A stretch of DNA of 41,592 nt from Occultella glacieicola (GCF_004353825.1 NZ_SMNA01000020.1:1-41592); one strand, 5' to 3'. Positions 31,933-39,594 are shown, counted from the stretch's first letter. Notes: a model not told the origin generated them from the letters alone. Numbers and translations: made by a program.

Positions 31933-32453
31933 CACGCCCGCCGGCGCTGGAGGGTCTGCCGAGTCCACGCGCACGCGACTGTGTGCGGTTCGTCTGGTGG
32001 GCTCAGCGAGGCTACTGGCACGGCGTACGCAAAGGCCGCGGCTTGGGACGGGCGCTCTCGCTCGTGCTGGCGGTCCTGTGGTGGCCGGCAGTGCCGCTCC
32101 TGCTCCCGGTGCAGCTCGTGCTCGTCGCCCGCCCGCGCGCGAGGTACTACATGAGCCCAGAGCGAGACGCAGTACTCGCCATCGTTGCTACGCGCCACGG
32201 CTGGCATGTCGAGGACCACGCCACCACGCAGGCTGGCACAGGTCGAGGGCGCGCGCTCCGGTCCCTCGTGCTCCCTGGGTTGGTGGCGATCGCGGACGAG
32301 CAGCAAGTGGCGATTCTCGCCACCGCAGCGACATCCGACCTGGCGGCCGCGTACGTGGCCGAGCTGCCGGGACTCGTCGACGCGGGCCGCGGATGGCCAC
32401 GTGGCCGGCGCCTGCGCCGCAGTCCCCTTGGGCGGCCCGGTGTAAACCCCTGA
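31929..32453 (+). CDS. Membrane protein, last gene of the redoxin-ART operon
   Basis: The product is 174 residues. After a basic cytoplasmic N-terminus there is one hydrophobic stretch (~42-68, LSLVLAVLWWPAVPLLLPVQ), followed by a ~100-residue soluble domain, YMSPERDAVLAIVATRHGWH, then ATAATSDLAAAYVAELPG, and an Arg-rich tail. The pattern of the soluble domain faintly recalls acetyltransferase-like folds but lacks recognisable motifs. The ATG overlaps the ART-like stop, so it is co-translated with it. I do not recognise a family. Anchoring of the ART-like protein is a guess from coupling. Confidence 0.7.
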   Translation: MTRPPALEGLPSPRARDCVRFVWWAQRGYWHGVRKGRGLGRALSLVLAVLWWPAVPLLLPVQLVLVARPRARYYMSPERDAVLAIVATRHGWHVEDHATTQAGTGRGRALRSLVLPGLVAIADEQQVAILATAATSDLAAAYVAELPGLVDAGRGWPRGRRLRRSPLGRPGVNP

Positions 32454-32573
32454 GAACTGAGGCGCGGAGAACGACGAAGTTCGCACCCGGTGGCAGCCCC
32501 TCACTCATCCGCACGAGTGGCTCCGAGGGCAACAGACGGTTGACCTCAGAGTTCAGGTCGTCGGCCTCGACTG

Positions 32574-33713
32574 TCAGAAGAGGGACACGTAGCCGAACTC
32601 CGCGATGGACTGGATCAGATGCTGAAAGCCCTCGACATCTTCCAGGCGGTGCGAGATGGAGAAGAGGGCCTCCTCGTTGCCGCTTGCTCGGTCCGCCTCG
32701 AAAAGGTCGTCGAGGACGCCCGGGGCGTCCTCGCCCGCCAGGTAGAGAAAGATCGCGGCGGCCCAGAACCGGTTGGAATCCGGAAGGGCACGATCGAGCG
32801 CCGCCTTGAATAGCTTTGGCTGGAGGTCCTGGTCTAGCGCAAGTACGTGAAAGACGGTCTGGCCGATACTGCCGCGGGTGATGCCGGTCTCGTCCACCTC
32901 GTCGAGGAGTGCGGCGATATCGATTGCGGTCCACCGGCACCTCTCCCGGACGGTAGTGCTCACCTGCTCCGGAATCCAGTTCTGCTTCGTCCAGAACACG
33001 TCCGGGTGTGGTGTTGTCATGGCAAGTACTACGACCGCCAAGCGGCGGCAAGCTTTCGGTAAGCGATGGAAGAGAGCAGCGAGAAGGAGAAACGCAGTCG
33101 CATCGTGACGACCAACGGCGGACGTATCCGCGATACCGACCTCGACGGTCTCGGCGTCCTCTGCGAGAAGGGCAGCCGCTGGCGAGCCACTTCGACGGCG
33201 TAACGAGGTCCTGGCGGCGTCCAGAAACGGCGAGATGTCGACGTCCAAGCGGTTCTCCGCTGGGACCGGTACAGATGGTTTGCCATAGGGGCCAGGAATG
33301 ACCGGTGACAGATAGGCATCGCCGGCCAACGTGGCCGCCTGAGAAAGGTCAACCCACCTGAGCGCGTCGTCTTCCGGGTCGTGGACCGCCCCGAAGAAGG
33401 GAACCGTGCTCTCACGCCACAGTCTGAAGTCTGCAGCCGCACCAGGCACGACCCACTGCCCCTCGTGACGGAAGCTCGTCCCAGACTTCACCTGGACGCA
33501 GATTACTCCGCCGGTGACGTCCGTCCCATCCACGATGTCCACGAATGCATCGCGCCCGATGTCGTTCTCGGTCTCGACGCGCTGCACGACGAGGTTGGCG
33601 GCCTCGAGAATGGCTTCGAGCCGCCTGTAGCCAGCCCTTCCGCGCGCCCGAGTCGGGCGCGATTGCTTGCGCGGACCACGGTCGTCGTCGATGCTGCCTA
33701 CCTCATGATTCAC
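32574..33713 (-). CDS. DUF4365-type nuclease-like defence protein
   Basis: The product is 379 residues. The N-terminal ~150 residues carry a PD-(D/E)xK core of the DUF4365 kind: a helix with Glu (RRLEAILEA, ~30-38), ETENDIGRDAFVDI (catalytic Asp near 55) and ICVQVKSGTS (Gln74-x-Lys76), then the family motif FRLWRESTVPFFGAVHDPED. DUF4365 nucleases occur alone or fused to other domains in defence systems. The remaining ~230 residues are helical, with no motif I recognise, and may sense or regulate. The ATG at 33713 is the only sensible start. It opens the mixed-strand cargo and has no obvious operon partner. Confidence 0.75.
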   Translation of the reverse strand: MNHEVGSIDDDRGPRKQSRPTRARGRAGYRRLEAILEAANLVVQRVETENDIGRDAFVDIVDGTDVTGGVICVQVKSGTSFRHEGQWVVPGAAADFRLWRESTVPFFGAVHDPEDDALRWVDLSQAATLAGDAYLSPVIPGPYGKPSVPVPAENRLDVDISPFLDAARTSLRRRSGSPAAALLAEDAETVEVGIADTSAVGRHDATAFLLLAALFHRLPKACRRLAVVVLAMTTPHPDVFWTKQNWIPEQVSTTVRERCRWTAIDIAALLDEVDETGITRGSIGQTVFHVLALDQDLQPKLFKAALDRALPDSNRFWAAAIFLYLAGEDAPGVLDDLFEADRASGNEEALFSISHRLEDVEGFQHLIQSIAEFGYVSLF

Positions 33714-33854
33714 CTGTGTAGCGTCGCACTTGCCGGGGACGGCACGGCCAAAACGGCGCGACCACTGTCCCGCGAATGGGTGCGGCCCGCTCTGCCGACT
33801 CGTGCGCGACTACCCCGGGAAGGGGGAGTTTCGTTGCCACCGCCCGGCGGATCC

Positions 33855-34157
33855 CTACTCGACTTGAAAGTGCCCGTCTCGTTCAGATGCCGCGCGCGAA
33901 CTGGATGCGCGGTGCCTCAACCGCCTCCGCAGCTGACTCTTGAACCGTCGTTGCGCAGTCTCAATCATCACGAACCGTGGGTCGTTCGCGCTCTCGAAGT
34001 AGGAGTTCTCAGCGGCGTCGCGGCCGCAGTCGACATCGATGAGCCGAGCCAGGCTTTCCCGCATCGGCGGTCCGTCAGAGAACTGCCTGGCCCATGCGGC
34101 CTTCGGCGCCTCCGGCTCGATCCCTCCTTCGGTCATGAACCCAAGTGTGAACCCCAA
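33855..34157 (-). CDS. Possible small basic protein or gene remnant
   Basis: A 100-codon frame begins with TTG (alternative ATG 34136). The middle (MRESLARLIDVDCGRDAAEN, then ANDPRFVMIETAQRRFKSQL) reads like protein, but there is no ribosome site, no known family, and the C-terminus is Arg-rich in a way that shadow frames often are. It may be a decayed remnant beside the resolvase. Confidence 0.3.
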   Translation of the reverse strand: MGFTLGFMTEGGIEPEAPKAAWARQFSDGPPMRESLARLIDVDCGRDAAENSYFESANDPRFVMIETAQRRFKSQLRRRLRHRASSSRAASERDGHFQVE

Positions 34158-34280
34158 GCAACCGCGACCGCCAGCCCCGCTTCCGCGACCGGTACGTCAT
34201 GGCCCGGCCAGCCCACAATCGATCGTTATCGGGCCAGAGCTCGACGGTGCGTACTCCGAGGTCGGCATGCCGTCTTCAGG

Positions 34281-34325
34281 TGACCGAAACCTCTGACCGA
34301 AACTTGTTCGCCCGAAATCTGACCC
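34281..34325. repeat. Short direct repeats resembling a transposon end or resolvase sites
   Basis: TGACCGAAAC occurs at 34281-34290 and 34294-34303, followed by CCCGAAAT and TGACCCC ending at 34325. Read on the minus strand the segment begins GGGGTCA, as Tn3-family terminal repeats often do. No matching opposite end was found, so this may be the scar of a Tn3-like element that carried the adjacent resolvase. Confidence 0.35.
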
Positions 34326-34385
34326 CTGAGCCTTTTCGGGAAGCCTCGCGAGGGTAGACACGCTGCAGGTGCTCAGGCGACCCCG

Positions 34386-34976
34386 TCACTCGTTGCCCTG
34401 CGTGACGCCGGCGCGCTGGACTGCCCGGTAGACGGTGGAGCGGCCGACGTTGAACAGCTCGGCCAGTTCGAGCGTGGTGTGCTCGCCGGCGCGCACCAAG
34501 GAGACCAAGTGTGCTTCCTGGCGGGGCGTGAGCTTGGGCTTCTTGCCTCGCAGCCGGCCCTTCGCCTTCGCGACGGCCATGCCCTCGCGGGTGCGGGCAC
34601 GGATCAGGTCGGCCTCGAACTCGGCCACCATCGCCAAGACGTTGAACAGCAGCCGGCCAACGGGATCGGTGGGGTCGTGAACGGAGCCCCCGAGCTGTAG
34701 GCGGACGCCGCTGGCGGTCAGTTCGGCAACGATGTCACGCGCGTCAGGAACCGAGCGGGCAAGCCGATCGAGTTTGGTCACGACGAGGGTGTCGCCGGAC
34801 CGGCATGCGGCCAGGGCCTCGCGCAGGCCAGGACGGGCTCGCGTGGTGCCGGTCAGGCCATGGTCGACGTAGATGCGATCGGCCGGCACACCGAGGGCTT
34901 CCAGGCCGATGCGTTGGGCTGTGAGGTCTTGTTCGTTGGTAGAGACGCGGGCGTAGCCGATCTTGAGTTCACTCAC
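34386..34976 (-). CDS. Serine recombinase of the resolvase/invertase family
   Basis: The 196-residue, full-length protein should catalyse site-specific recombination through a phosphoserine intermediate. The catalytic domain has GYARVSTNEQDLTAQ (active Ser ~11), YVDHGLTGTTRARPGL, VVTKLDRLARSVPDA (conserved Arg) and GRLLFNVLAMVAEFE, followed by the E-helix and a C-terminal HTH (TTLELAELFNVGRSTVYRAV). All key residues are present. It could resolve plasmid multimers, or it may be left from a Tn3-like transposon. A 96-bp region with an 11-bp inverted repeat lies just upstream. Confidence 0.92.
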   Translation of the reverse strand: MSELKIGYARVSTNEQDLTAQRIGLEALGVPADRIYVDHGLTGTTRARPGLREALAACRSGDTLVVTKLDRLARSVPDARDIVAELTASGVRLQLGGSVHDPTDPVGRLLFNVLAMVAEFEADLIRARTREGMAVAKAKGRLRGKKPKLTPRQEAHLVSLVRAGEHTTLELAELFNVGRSTVYRAVQRAGVTQGNE

Positions 34977-35001
34977 TCCTCAAGTGTCGCCGGTTAGGGC
35001 C

Positions 35002-35097
35002 CCTTCACCGGGCATTTTCGCGGGCGGGTCTTACGGGACGATCCCTTCCGCGTAGATGCTGACACAGAGCGGGCGCCATACAGCGTCCCGGTGAAGG
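35002..35097. other. Candidate res region upstream of the serine resolvase
   Basis: CCTTCACCGGG (35002-35012) is perfectly repeated in inverted orientation at 35087-35097. Between and around them TACGGGAC occurs twice (once past 35100) and GGGACG pairs with CGTCCC. Resolvase genes typically lie next to such multi-dyad res sites. No crossover site is assigned. Confidence 0.45.
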
Positions 35098-35185
35098 TTC
35101 GGCATACGGGACAGCAAATCACCGCACATCGGCCCAGAGCGAGGTTAAGTCCACACAGGCTCCCGGGGACCCGCTACGGCAGGTC

Positions 35186-35800
35186 CTACGCAAGTTCGGT
35201 GAGTGTCGGCATGGGCAAGTAGCAGCCTTCGACGTAGTCCTCGACCACTGACAGGGTGTTGTATTGCTCATCGAGGAGCTTCGCCAAGTCCGGAAAGTCA
35301 GTGTGCTCCTGCGTCTCCGGCAGCTGACCTGCATATCGGAACGCCTGACCTGTGCCGTCTGCCTCATGCAGCATCGCGATGACCGTTTCAACGGCCGGAG
35401 GGAACGCGTCGGGAAGGTTAAGTGCGGCATAGTGCGTCTTTGACTCGTTGAGCAGCTGGTACAGGCGGTGCTCGAACTCCTGCTTGAGCCGCTCGTCCGA
35501 ACCTGCCTCGGTCAGCTCAGGTGTGACGCCCTCCCGGTAGGTCATCCGCGTCTGGACGAGGAACTGGATCAGGCTCTTCAGCCGAAGTTCGTAGGCGTGG
35601 CGGTATAGCAGGAGAAACGGCAAGAGGATGAGATCGTCCTCTGGCTGGCTGGAGAACGTCCCTGCCAGGCGCTTGGCCGCAAAGTGGTAGGCGTGCGCGT
35701 AGTCGCTGTTGGTCTGGTACGGGTACCTCACGACGCTGCGGGAGTACATCTTCGCCGGGATGGCCAGGAGCCGTAGCGGCTTGGACTGAGGACTCGACAT
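35186..35800 (-). CDS. HEPN-like protein, paralogue of the 5189 gene
   Basis: The product is 204 residues. It shares with the 5189-5812 protein the signature LPFLLLYRHAYELRLK (near residues 65-80), HRLYQLLNE, and G..FRY (GQAFRYAGQ), in the same order and at similar spacing, although overall similarity looks low. The HEPN-like reading is by helical pattern, and catalytic activity is not established. The ATG at 35800 is chosen over a TTG at 35815; neither has a ribosome site. It is a single gene between the resolvase and the DUF3800 gene, so the two paralogues sit in different cargo islands. Confidence 0.6.
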   Translation of the reverse strand: MSSPQSKPLRLLAIPAKMYSRSVVRYPYQTNSDYAHAYHFAAKRLAGTFSSQPEDDLILLPFLLLYRHAYELRLKSLIQFLVQTRMTYREGVTPELTEAGSDERLKQEFEHRLYQLLNESKTHYAALNLPDAFPPAVETVIAMLHEADGTGQAFRYAGQLPETQEHTDFPDLAKLLDEQYNTLSVVEDYVEGCYLPMPTLTELA

Positions 35801-36006
35801 GCTCGAAGTCAACACGAGTCCAGCCTCCGCCGTGCGGCATCCAAGTTGAGTTGTGGCTCTGCCACCGGTCCTCCCCGCGGTCCCAGGTCACGAACTCGCT
35901 GTGTCGCAGTTGACGATCGGCTTACGGAACGTCACCAGCGGCAGCACCACCGTTGCAGGTTGGTGCCGTCACGGTGGCCGAGCGCACATGAGCCGCGGCG
36001 CCATTT

Positions 36007-36026
36007 CGTTGCGCGTACGCGCAACG
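36007..36026 (+). promoter_or_regulatory. Perfect 20-bp palindrome inside a putative promoter
   Basis: CGTTGCGCGTACGCGCAACG is fully self-complementary. Its right half contains TACGCGCAAC, which is also the opening of the 9-bp arrays upstream of the ParB-like, ArdC-like and ssb genes. TTGCGC (36009-36014) and TAGGAT (36032-36037) are spaced 17 bp, so the palindrome covers the -35 and spacer of a plausible plus-strand promoter, as an operator would. Confidence 0.6.
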
Positions 36027-36043
36027 TTGCTTAGGATGGGCGA

Positions 36044-36112
36044 AGCTCGCTGCAGTAGCGGTGGGAAGTGAACCCGAGACCCTTCCGGACGGTTGTGGCG
36101 CTCGGGTTTCGC
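36044..36112 (+). ncRNA. Candidate short RNA from the palindromic promoter
   Basis: A start near 36044 is predicted from the -10 box TAGGAT. A hairpin AACCCGAG (36071-36078) with CTCGGGTT (36101-36108) follows, then TTCGCGCTTTCT, resembling a terminator. No open frame is convincing here. It would run toward the 3' end of the DUF3800 gene on the other strand. Confidence 0.3.
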
Positions 36113-36117
36113 GCTTT

Positions 36118-36675
36118 CTACAGTCGGATGTGGTTGGTCACGAGGGGTTCGGCGCGTCGTCGCGCGTCGCCGCCCCGAGCCCAGGCCCACGCGATTGCGT
36201 CTGGGATTGCCAGCAGCGGCTCACTTGCGGCAGTGGCGTGGCCGTAGGACAGGCTGTCGCGGCAGCCGTGCTGATCGGTTTGGCGGTACAGGATGCGACG
36301 GTCGCGGGCCTCTTCCCCCTGCTCGCTCTCAAGCAGTAATCGGGTGTGGCCGGCCGCGGCGATGTCCTCGACCAGTCGTTCAAGGCATGCACCACGGCGC
36401 TCGACATGGCTCCGGAAACCCGCACCGGCCTGGTAGATGGTGACCTGGGCTCCGAGGGTGGCGATTGTAGACAGGATGGTGTGCTGGCGAGCGGGGGACT
36501 CCTTGACCATGTGTAGGCGACGCTGGCCTGGCTTCTGGAGTATGCGCATCGTCTGGCGCGCGTGGGCCAGTCCGCTGGGGATGACGACCGCGGCAACGAG
36601 TAGATAGTCACGTTTCTTGCTCTCGTCGACGAAGACGTGGCCGCTGGTTGGGCGGCGGGTCGAGGAGGTCGGCAC
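36118..36675 (-). CDS. DUF3800-like (RNase H-fold) protein
   Basis: The product is ~185 residues. HVFVDESKKRDYLLVAAVVI at residues ~13-32 is the DUF3800 hallmark: an early Asp-Glu-Ser in the first strand followed by a second hydrophobic strand, as in RNase H-fold nucleases. LQKPGQRRLHMVKESPARQH follows, with a typical His/Lys/Glu motif. Late in the protein YGHATAASEPLLAIPDAIAW supplies another acidic position. DUF3800 genes are frequent in mobile and defence islands; function is unsettled. The GTG at 36675 lacks a ribosome site, so the start is uncertain. It is divergent from the DUF2188 gene. Confidence 0.72.
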   Translation of the reverse strand: MPTSSTRRPTSGHVFVDESKKRDYLLVAAVVIPSGLAHARQTMRILQKPGQRRLHMVKESPARQHTILSTIATLGAQVTIYQAGAGFRSHVERRGACLERLVEDIAAAGHTRLLLESEQGEEARDRRILYRQTDQHGCRDSLSYGHATAASEPLLAIPDAIAWAWARGGDARRRAEPLVTNHIRL

Positions 36676-36825
36676 GCAAATGAGAGTACGTGGCCGGCGC
36701 GACAAACCCCGACGTTCCACACAACCGTCGCCGATATGGAGATCGGCTGGGGGTCTCTGCCATGCTGGGTGGCGGTACGTCGAGGTACCGGGCCTCGCCG
36801 CCCAGGAATGGGGAGTCGAAGAACG

Positions 36826-37056
36826 ATGACAGCGAACAGGAACGTGGTCCCTAACCCCGAGGGTGGATGGGATGTGACCGGGGGCGGCAAGCGGGCTTCT
36901 GCGCACACCGATACACAGGCTGAGGCGATCGACCGCGCGAAGCAGATCGTGCGTAACCAGGGCGGTGGCGAGGTGAGCGTCAGCGGCCGTGACGGGAAGA
37001 TCCGGGCGAAGGACACGGTGGAACCGGGCAACGACCCCCGGAAGATCCCGGGCTGA
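36826..37056 (+). CDS. DUF2188 protein
   Basis: This small 76-residue protein has the DUF2188 pattern NRNVVPNPEGGWDVTGGGKR, ASAHTDTQAEAIDRAKQIVR, GGEVSVSGRDGKIRAKDTV: three short strands and a helix with conserved Trp and Gly. DUF2188 proteins are widespread single-domain proteins without known activity. GGGGAG lies 11 bases before the ATG at 36826. It is divergent from the DUF3800 gene across ~150 bp that must hold both promoters. Confidence 0.82.
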   Translation: MTANRNVVPNPEGGWDVTGGGKRASAHTDTQAEAIDRAKQIVRNQGGGEVSVSGRDGKIRAKDTVEPGNDPRKIPG

Positions 37057-37442
37057 ACGGCCGGGCGGGCGCTGCGGCCCTGAGTTCTCCCCCTCCGGCT
37101 ATCCAGTTGGCATCGTCGAACGTGGCCAACATGCAAGGGGGTGGTGCCGCGTTGCTCATGCCCGTTGCAGAAGTCGACTCAACCGGTCCGGTGGGCGCGC
37201 CTAGAATCGTGCTGACTTGTGAGCCATAGCCCTGACGTCGATCACGTGCTGTCGTCCCGTCTCACCAGTGGTGCTCAGAACCAAGGTTGCGGATGGTTGG
37301 AGGAACTCAACAACGACGTGCGAGCAATTGCCCGCTTGAGCACCTGTCGTTGCGGGCGGGCTTCGATGACGACGGCTTCGAGGCTCGACGGGCTCTCAGT
37401 CGGTGGTTTCTAGAAGGTGAGTGGCATCTGCAAGGAGCGTTC
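37057..37442. other. 386-bp region, possible leaderless small ORF
   Basis: I cannot support a gene firmly. CCTAGAATCGT at 37200-37210 looks like an actinobacterial -10 box (TAGAAT), and a GTG at 37219, 11 bases later, opens a 64-codon frame (to 37413) that could be leaderless. The frame has no family I recognise and turns shadow-like after ~45 codons. The same CCTAGAATCGT recurs at 39338-39348. Confidence 0.35.
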
Positions 37443-38162
37443 CTATCGCGTGTCTGGCGGTTGCTGGACGACGGTGATGACGTCACCCTCGCCAACGGCG
37501 CGGGGTCCCTCGACGATCGTGAAGCGAGAGCCAGGCAGCAGTGGTGAGTAGTCGACGAGGGGGTACAGCAGGAGCACGCTGCACTTGGTCGCGACCTCAG
37601 GCGTGAGCCGGATTCCCGGCTCCATACGGAACTGCACTCCGAGTCGCTCGCCATCTCCGCCGTCCACCACGACATGGGGCCGGTACGGACTGTTGATGCC
37701 GAGATCGACAACGGAACGGCGGCCACCCCGATCGGCGGCGAACATCGTCACTCGCACCCGAAGGACCTGCCGTGGCACAGGGGATCGCAGACCCGAGTCC
37801 ATCCCGAACTTCAGTTCTACGAACTTCCAGAACAGAGCGACGGCCTCCTCTTGGGGTCGCTCGATCGACTCCTTCGTCCCGGACATCGCCTCATGCTCGA
37901 TCACGACCCGGCCTGCGGGGGCGGGTGCCATCGAGACATGACTCCGGACCACGATCACCTCGAAGGGTGGTTCCGTTCCAGGGGCGACGCCGACCACCAG
38001 GTCATTGAGTGAGGTGCCGCCTACGAGTTCTGATGCGGTGGGCGAAGCCAGGATCGATCGGACGATCGCAGCAGCGGGGCCGGTTCGTGAGTCGTCCAGG
38101 TCACGGAGGATCTCGCTCCACGTGCGCTGTCCCAAGGGGTGCTGCCAGCCGTACGGCGTCAT
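37443..38162 (-). CDS. Hypothetical protein, cargo region
   Basis: The product is 239 residues, well-composed alpha/beta sequence without low-complexity, signal peptide or membrane helix. It contains SLNDLVVGVAPGTEPPFEVI, ALFWKFVELKFGMDSGLRSP and a C-terminal beta-rich half ending LLPGSRFTIVEGPRAVGEGD. No known family or catalytic motif was recognised. The ATG at 38162 has no ribosome site. It faces the DinB-like gene head to head across ~110 bp. Immunity-like or regulatory roles cannot be judged. Confidence 0.65.
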   Translation of the reverse strand: MTPYGWQHPLGQRTWSEILRDLDDSRTGPAAAIVRSILASPTASELVGGTSLNDLVVGVAPGTEPPFEVIVVRSHVSMAPAPAGRVVIEHEAMSGTKESIERPQEEAVALFWKFVELKFGMDSGLRSPVPRQVLRVRVTMFAADRGGRRSVVDLGINSPYRPHVVVDGGDGERLGVQFRMEPGIRLTPEVATKCSVLLLYPLVDYSPLLPGSRFTIVEGPRAVGEGDVITVVQQPPDTR

Positions 38163-38275
38163 GCGCTGAGGATCGCAGATAGCGGCCCTGCAGAGGGCCG
38201 CTCAGTACCGCGTCCTCCTGGATGGTGCCCGCCGGTTCTCGCCCCGGACTGGGCCGCTTGTCTATGCTCCGGGGG

Positions 38276-38764
38276 ATGAGTTACGGCTGGCGCGATCTTG
38301 GCAATGGTCGTCGAACGGAACTGTGCGACGAGTGTGGTTTCGATGCGCGTCGCTCGCTACCCGATCGTGATCTGGACAGGGTCCTCGTCCGGCTCGGCGC
38401 AGAGGCCAGCAGAGACCGTGCCGCCGAACGCCCGAGCCCCGAGACCTGGTCGGCGCTGGAGTACCTCACCCACTGCATGGAGATGGTTGGCGAGACCATT
38501 GTGGTGATCCGAGAAGGCCGCGTAGAGCCGCGGGCGCGGGTGCGCGACGTCGAGGATGCGGCGGCACAACTGCGTGAACTCCTCCGGGAGGTCGCCGACG
38601 GTGACGCGGACCGCGCGATCGAACTGGGCGGGCCTGGTCCAGTGACACCAGCCTGGATCCTCGCGCATCTTCAGCACGACCTCGAGCACCACCTCCTGGA
38701 CATGCGGCGGGGACACGCGCGGCTTGAACTCGAAGGAGCCGAAGGAGCGACTGTCCAGCGATAG
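38276..38764 (+). CDS. DinB superfamily protein
   Basis: The product is 162 residues with a four-helix-bundle DinB/maleylpyruvate isomerase-like pattern: SPETWSALEYLTHCMEMVGE (first metal-binding His near residue 68) and PAWILAHLQHDLEHHLLDMR (two further His near residues 130-136). An N-terminal CDECGFDAR may form a small extra site. Such proteins use metal-dependent thiol chemistry or remain uncharacterised. The ATG at 38276 follows TATGCT by about nine bases without a Shine-Dalgarno, suggesting a leaderless transcript; an in-frame ATG at 38264 overlaps that box. It appears to be chromosomally derived cargo. Confidence 0.8.
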   Translation: MSYGWRDLGNGRRTELCDECGFDARRSLPDRDLDRVLVRLGAEASRDRAAERPSPETWSALEYLTHCMEMVGETIVVIREGRVEPRARVRDVEDAAAQLRELLREVADGDADRAIELGGPGPVTPAWILAHLQHDLEHHLLDMRRGHARLELEGAEGATVQR

Positions 38765-39594
38765 CCAGGCCTGATGACGTGGCGTGGCGTAGGAGTGCGG
38801 GAGTAGCCGGGACAGCGACGTCGACTAGCTCCTCGCCGGCTCCCCTTGCGGTCTGTTGTTGGTGATGGAGAACATCGATGGCTCTGAAGATCACAACCAG
38901 CAAACTGTTGGAAGGACTTCATCAACCTGGGGCGAAGTCTTGAGGGTCTGTCCGTTGGCACAGGTGGTCAGACGGGGTCCCAAGAGCCGCCGTTCCACGG
39001 ATTCTGTGGGATGGCTGCACTAGCGCAGGCGCCCGGCGTAGGGGCGCGTACCGGGCCGCCGGCATGTCCGAGCGGCCTGGCTCTCTGGCAGTCTTCTTGC
39101 CCGACGGGTGGGCGGGTTGAGGTAATGCGTGAAGGACGTCATCAACCGGCGCCCCGTCACGCGAGAACGACTCGTTCGTTCCGCCTGGCGGCGCTGCATG
39201 AGAACGGCTACTTCGAGTCAGCAGGGGCGGGGCTTCTTTGGTTCACCAGGGCCTGGCGAACCGGGCGCCACGCCGGGTGCGGCGCGCCGACGGCGACAGG
39301 CCACGCCGCACCGCCTACCCACACTGTCCATGGCTCGACCTAGAATCGTCGCCAGGAAGCAGGAACCTCTTGCAACCTGAAGCGGGCCGAGTAGCCGGGA
39401 GTGGTTGCACACTCAGACCATCTCGACCCGCTTCGATGACACATGACCAAACGAGATCAGTCGCGCTTGTGGGTGTCGGTTCAGTTCTTGGGAGAACTTC
39501 GTACCGCATCATTGCACGGCCCAGTGGGCAAGGAGCACCGGACGTGCCGAGAGTGACTGCTCTCACGGTCGCAACCCCTGTGGAGGGATCGACA
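38765..39594. other. 830-bp region without a supported gene
   Basis: I see no convincing coding sequence. GAAGGACTTCATCAACC (38911-38927) recurs with one change at 39130-39146. CCTAGAATCGT (39338-39348) is a -10-like sequence shared with 37200. The end (39580-39594) carries the GGAGGG ribosome site of the 39595 gene. Translated frames here look like shadows or decayed sequence. Confidence 0.5.

Larger units (their letters stand above)
33714..34385. other. 672-bp region with a weak ORF and repeats
   Basis: Apart from the low-confidence minus-strand ORF at 33855-34157 and the TGACCGAAAC repeats near 34281-34325, nothing here is supportable. No plus-strand gene is convincing. Confidence 0.4.
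35801..36117. other. 317-bp intergenic region with palindrome and hairpin
   Basis: No gene is supported. It holds the 20-bp palindrome (36007-36026) with a possible promoter and a hairpin at 36071-36108. The remainder (35801-36000) looks featureless. Confidence 0.45.

Noticed and set aside
33381-34283. Plus-strand 300-codon frame opposite the DUF4365 gene
   Set aside because: Composition of a shadow frame and no motif; the DUF4365 motifs are on the minus strand.
39238-39594. 119-codon extension of the 39595 gene
   Set aside because: The GTG at 39595 has a strong GGAGGG ribosome site and the extension lacks protein-like composition.
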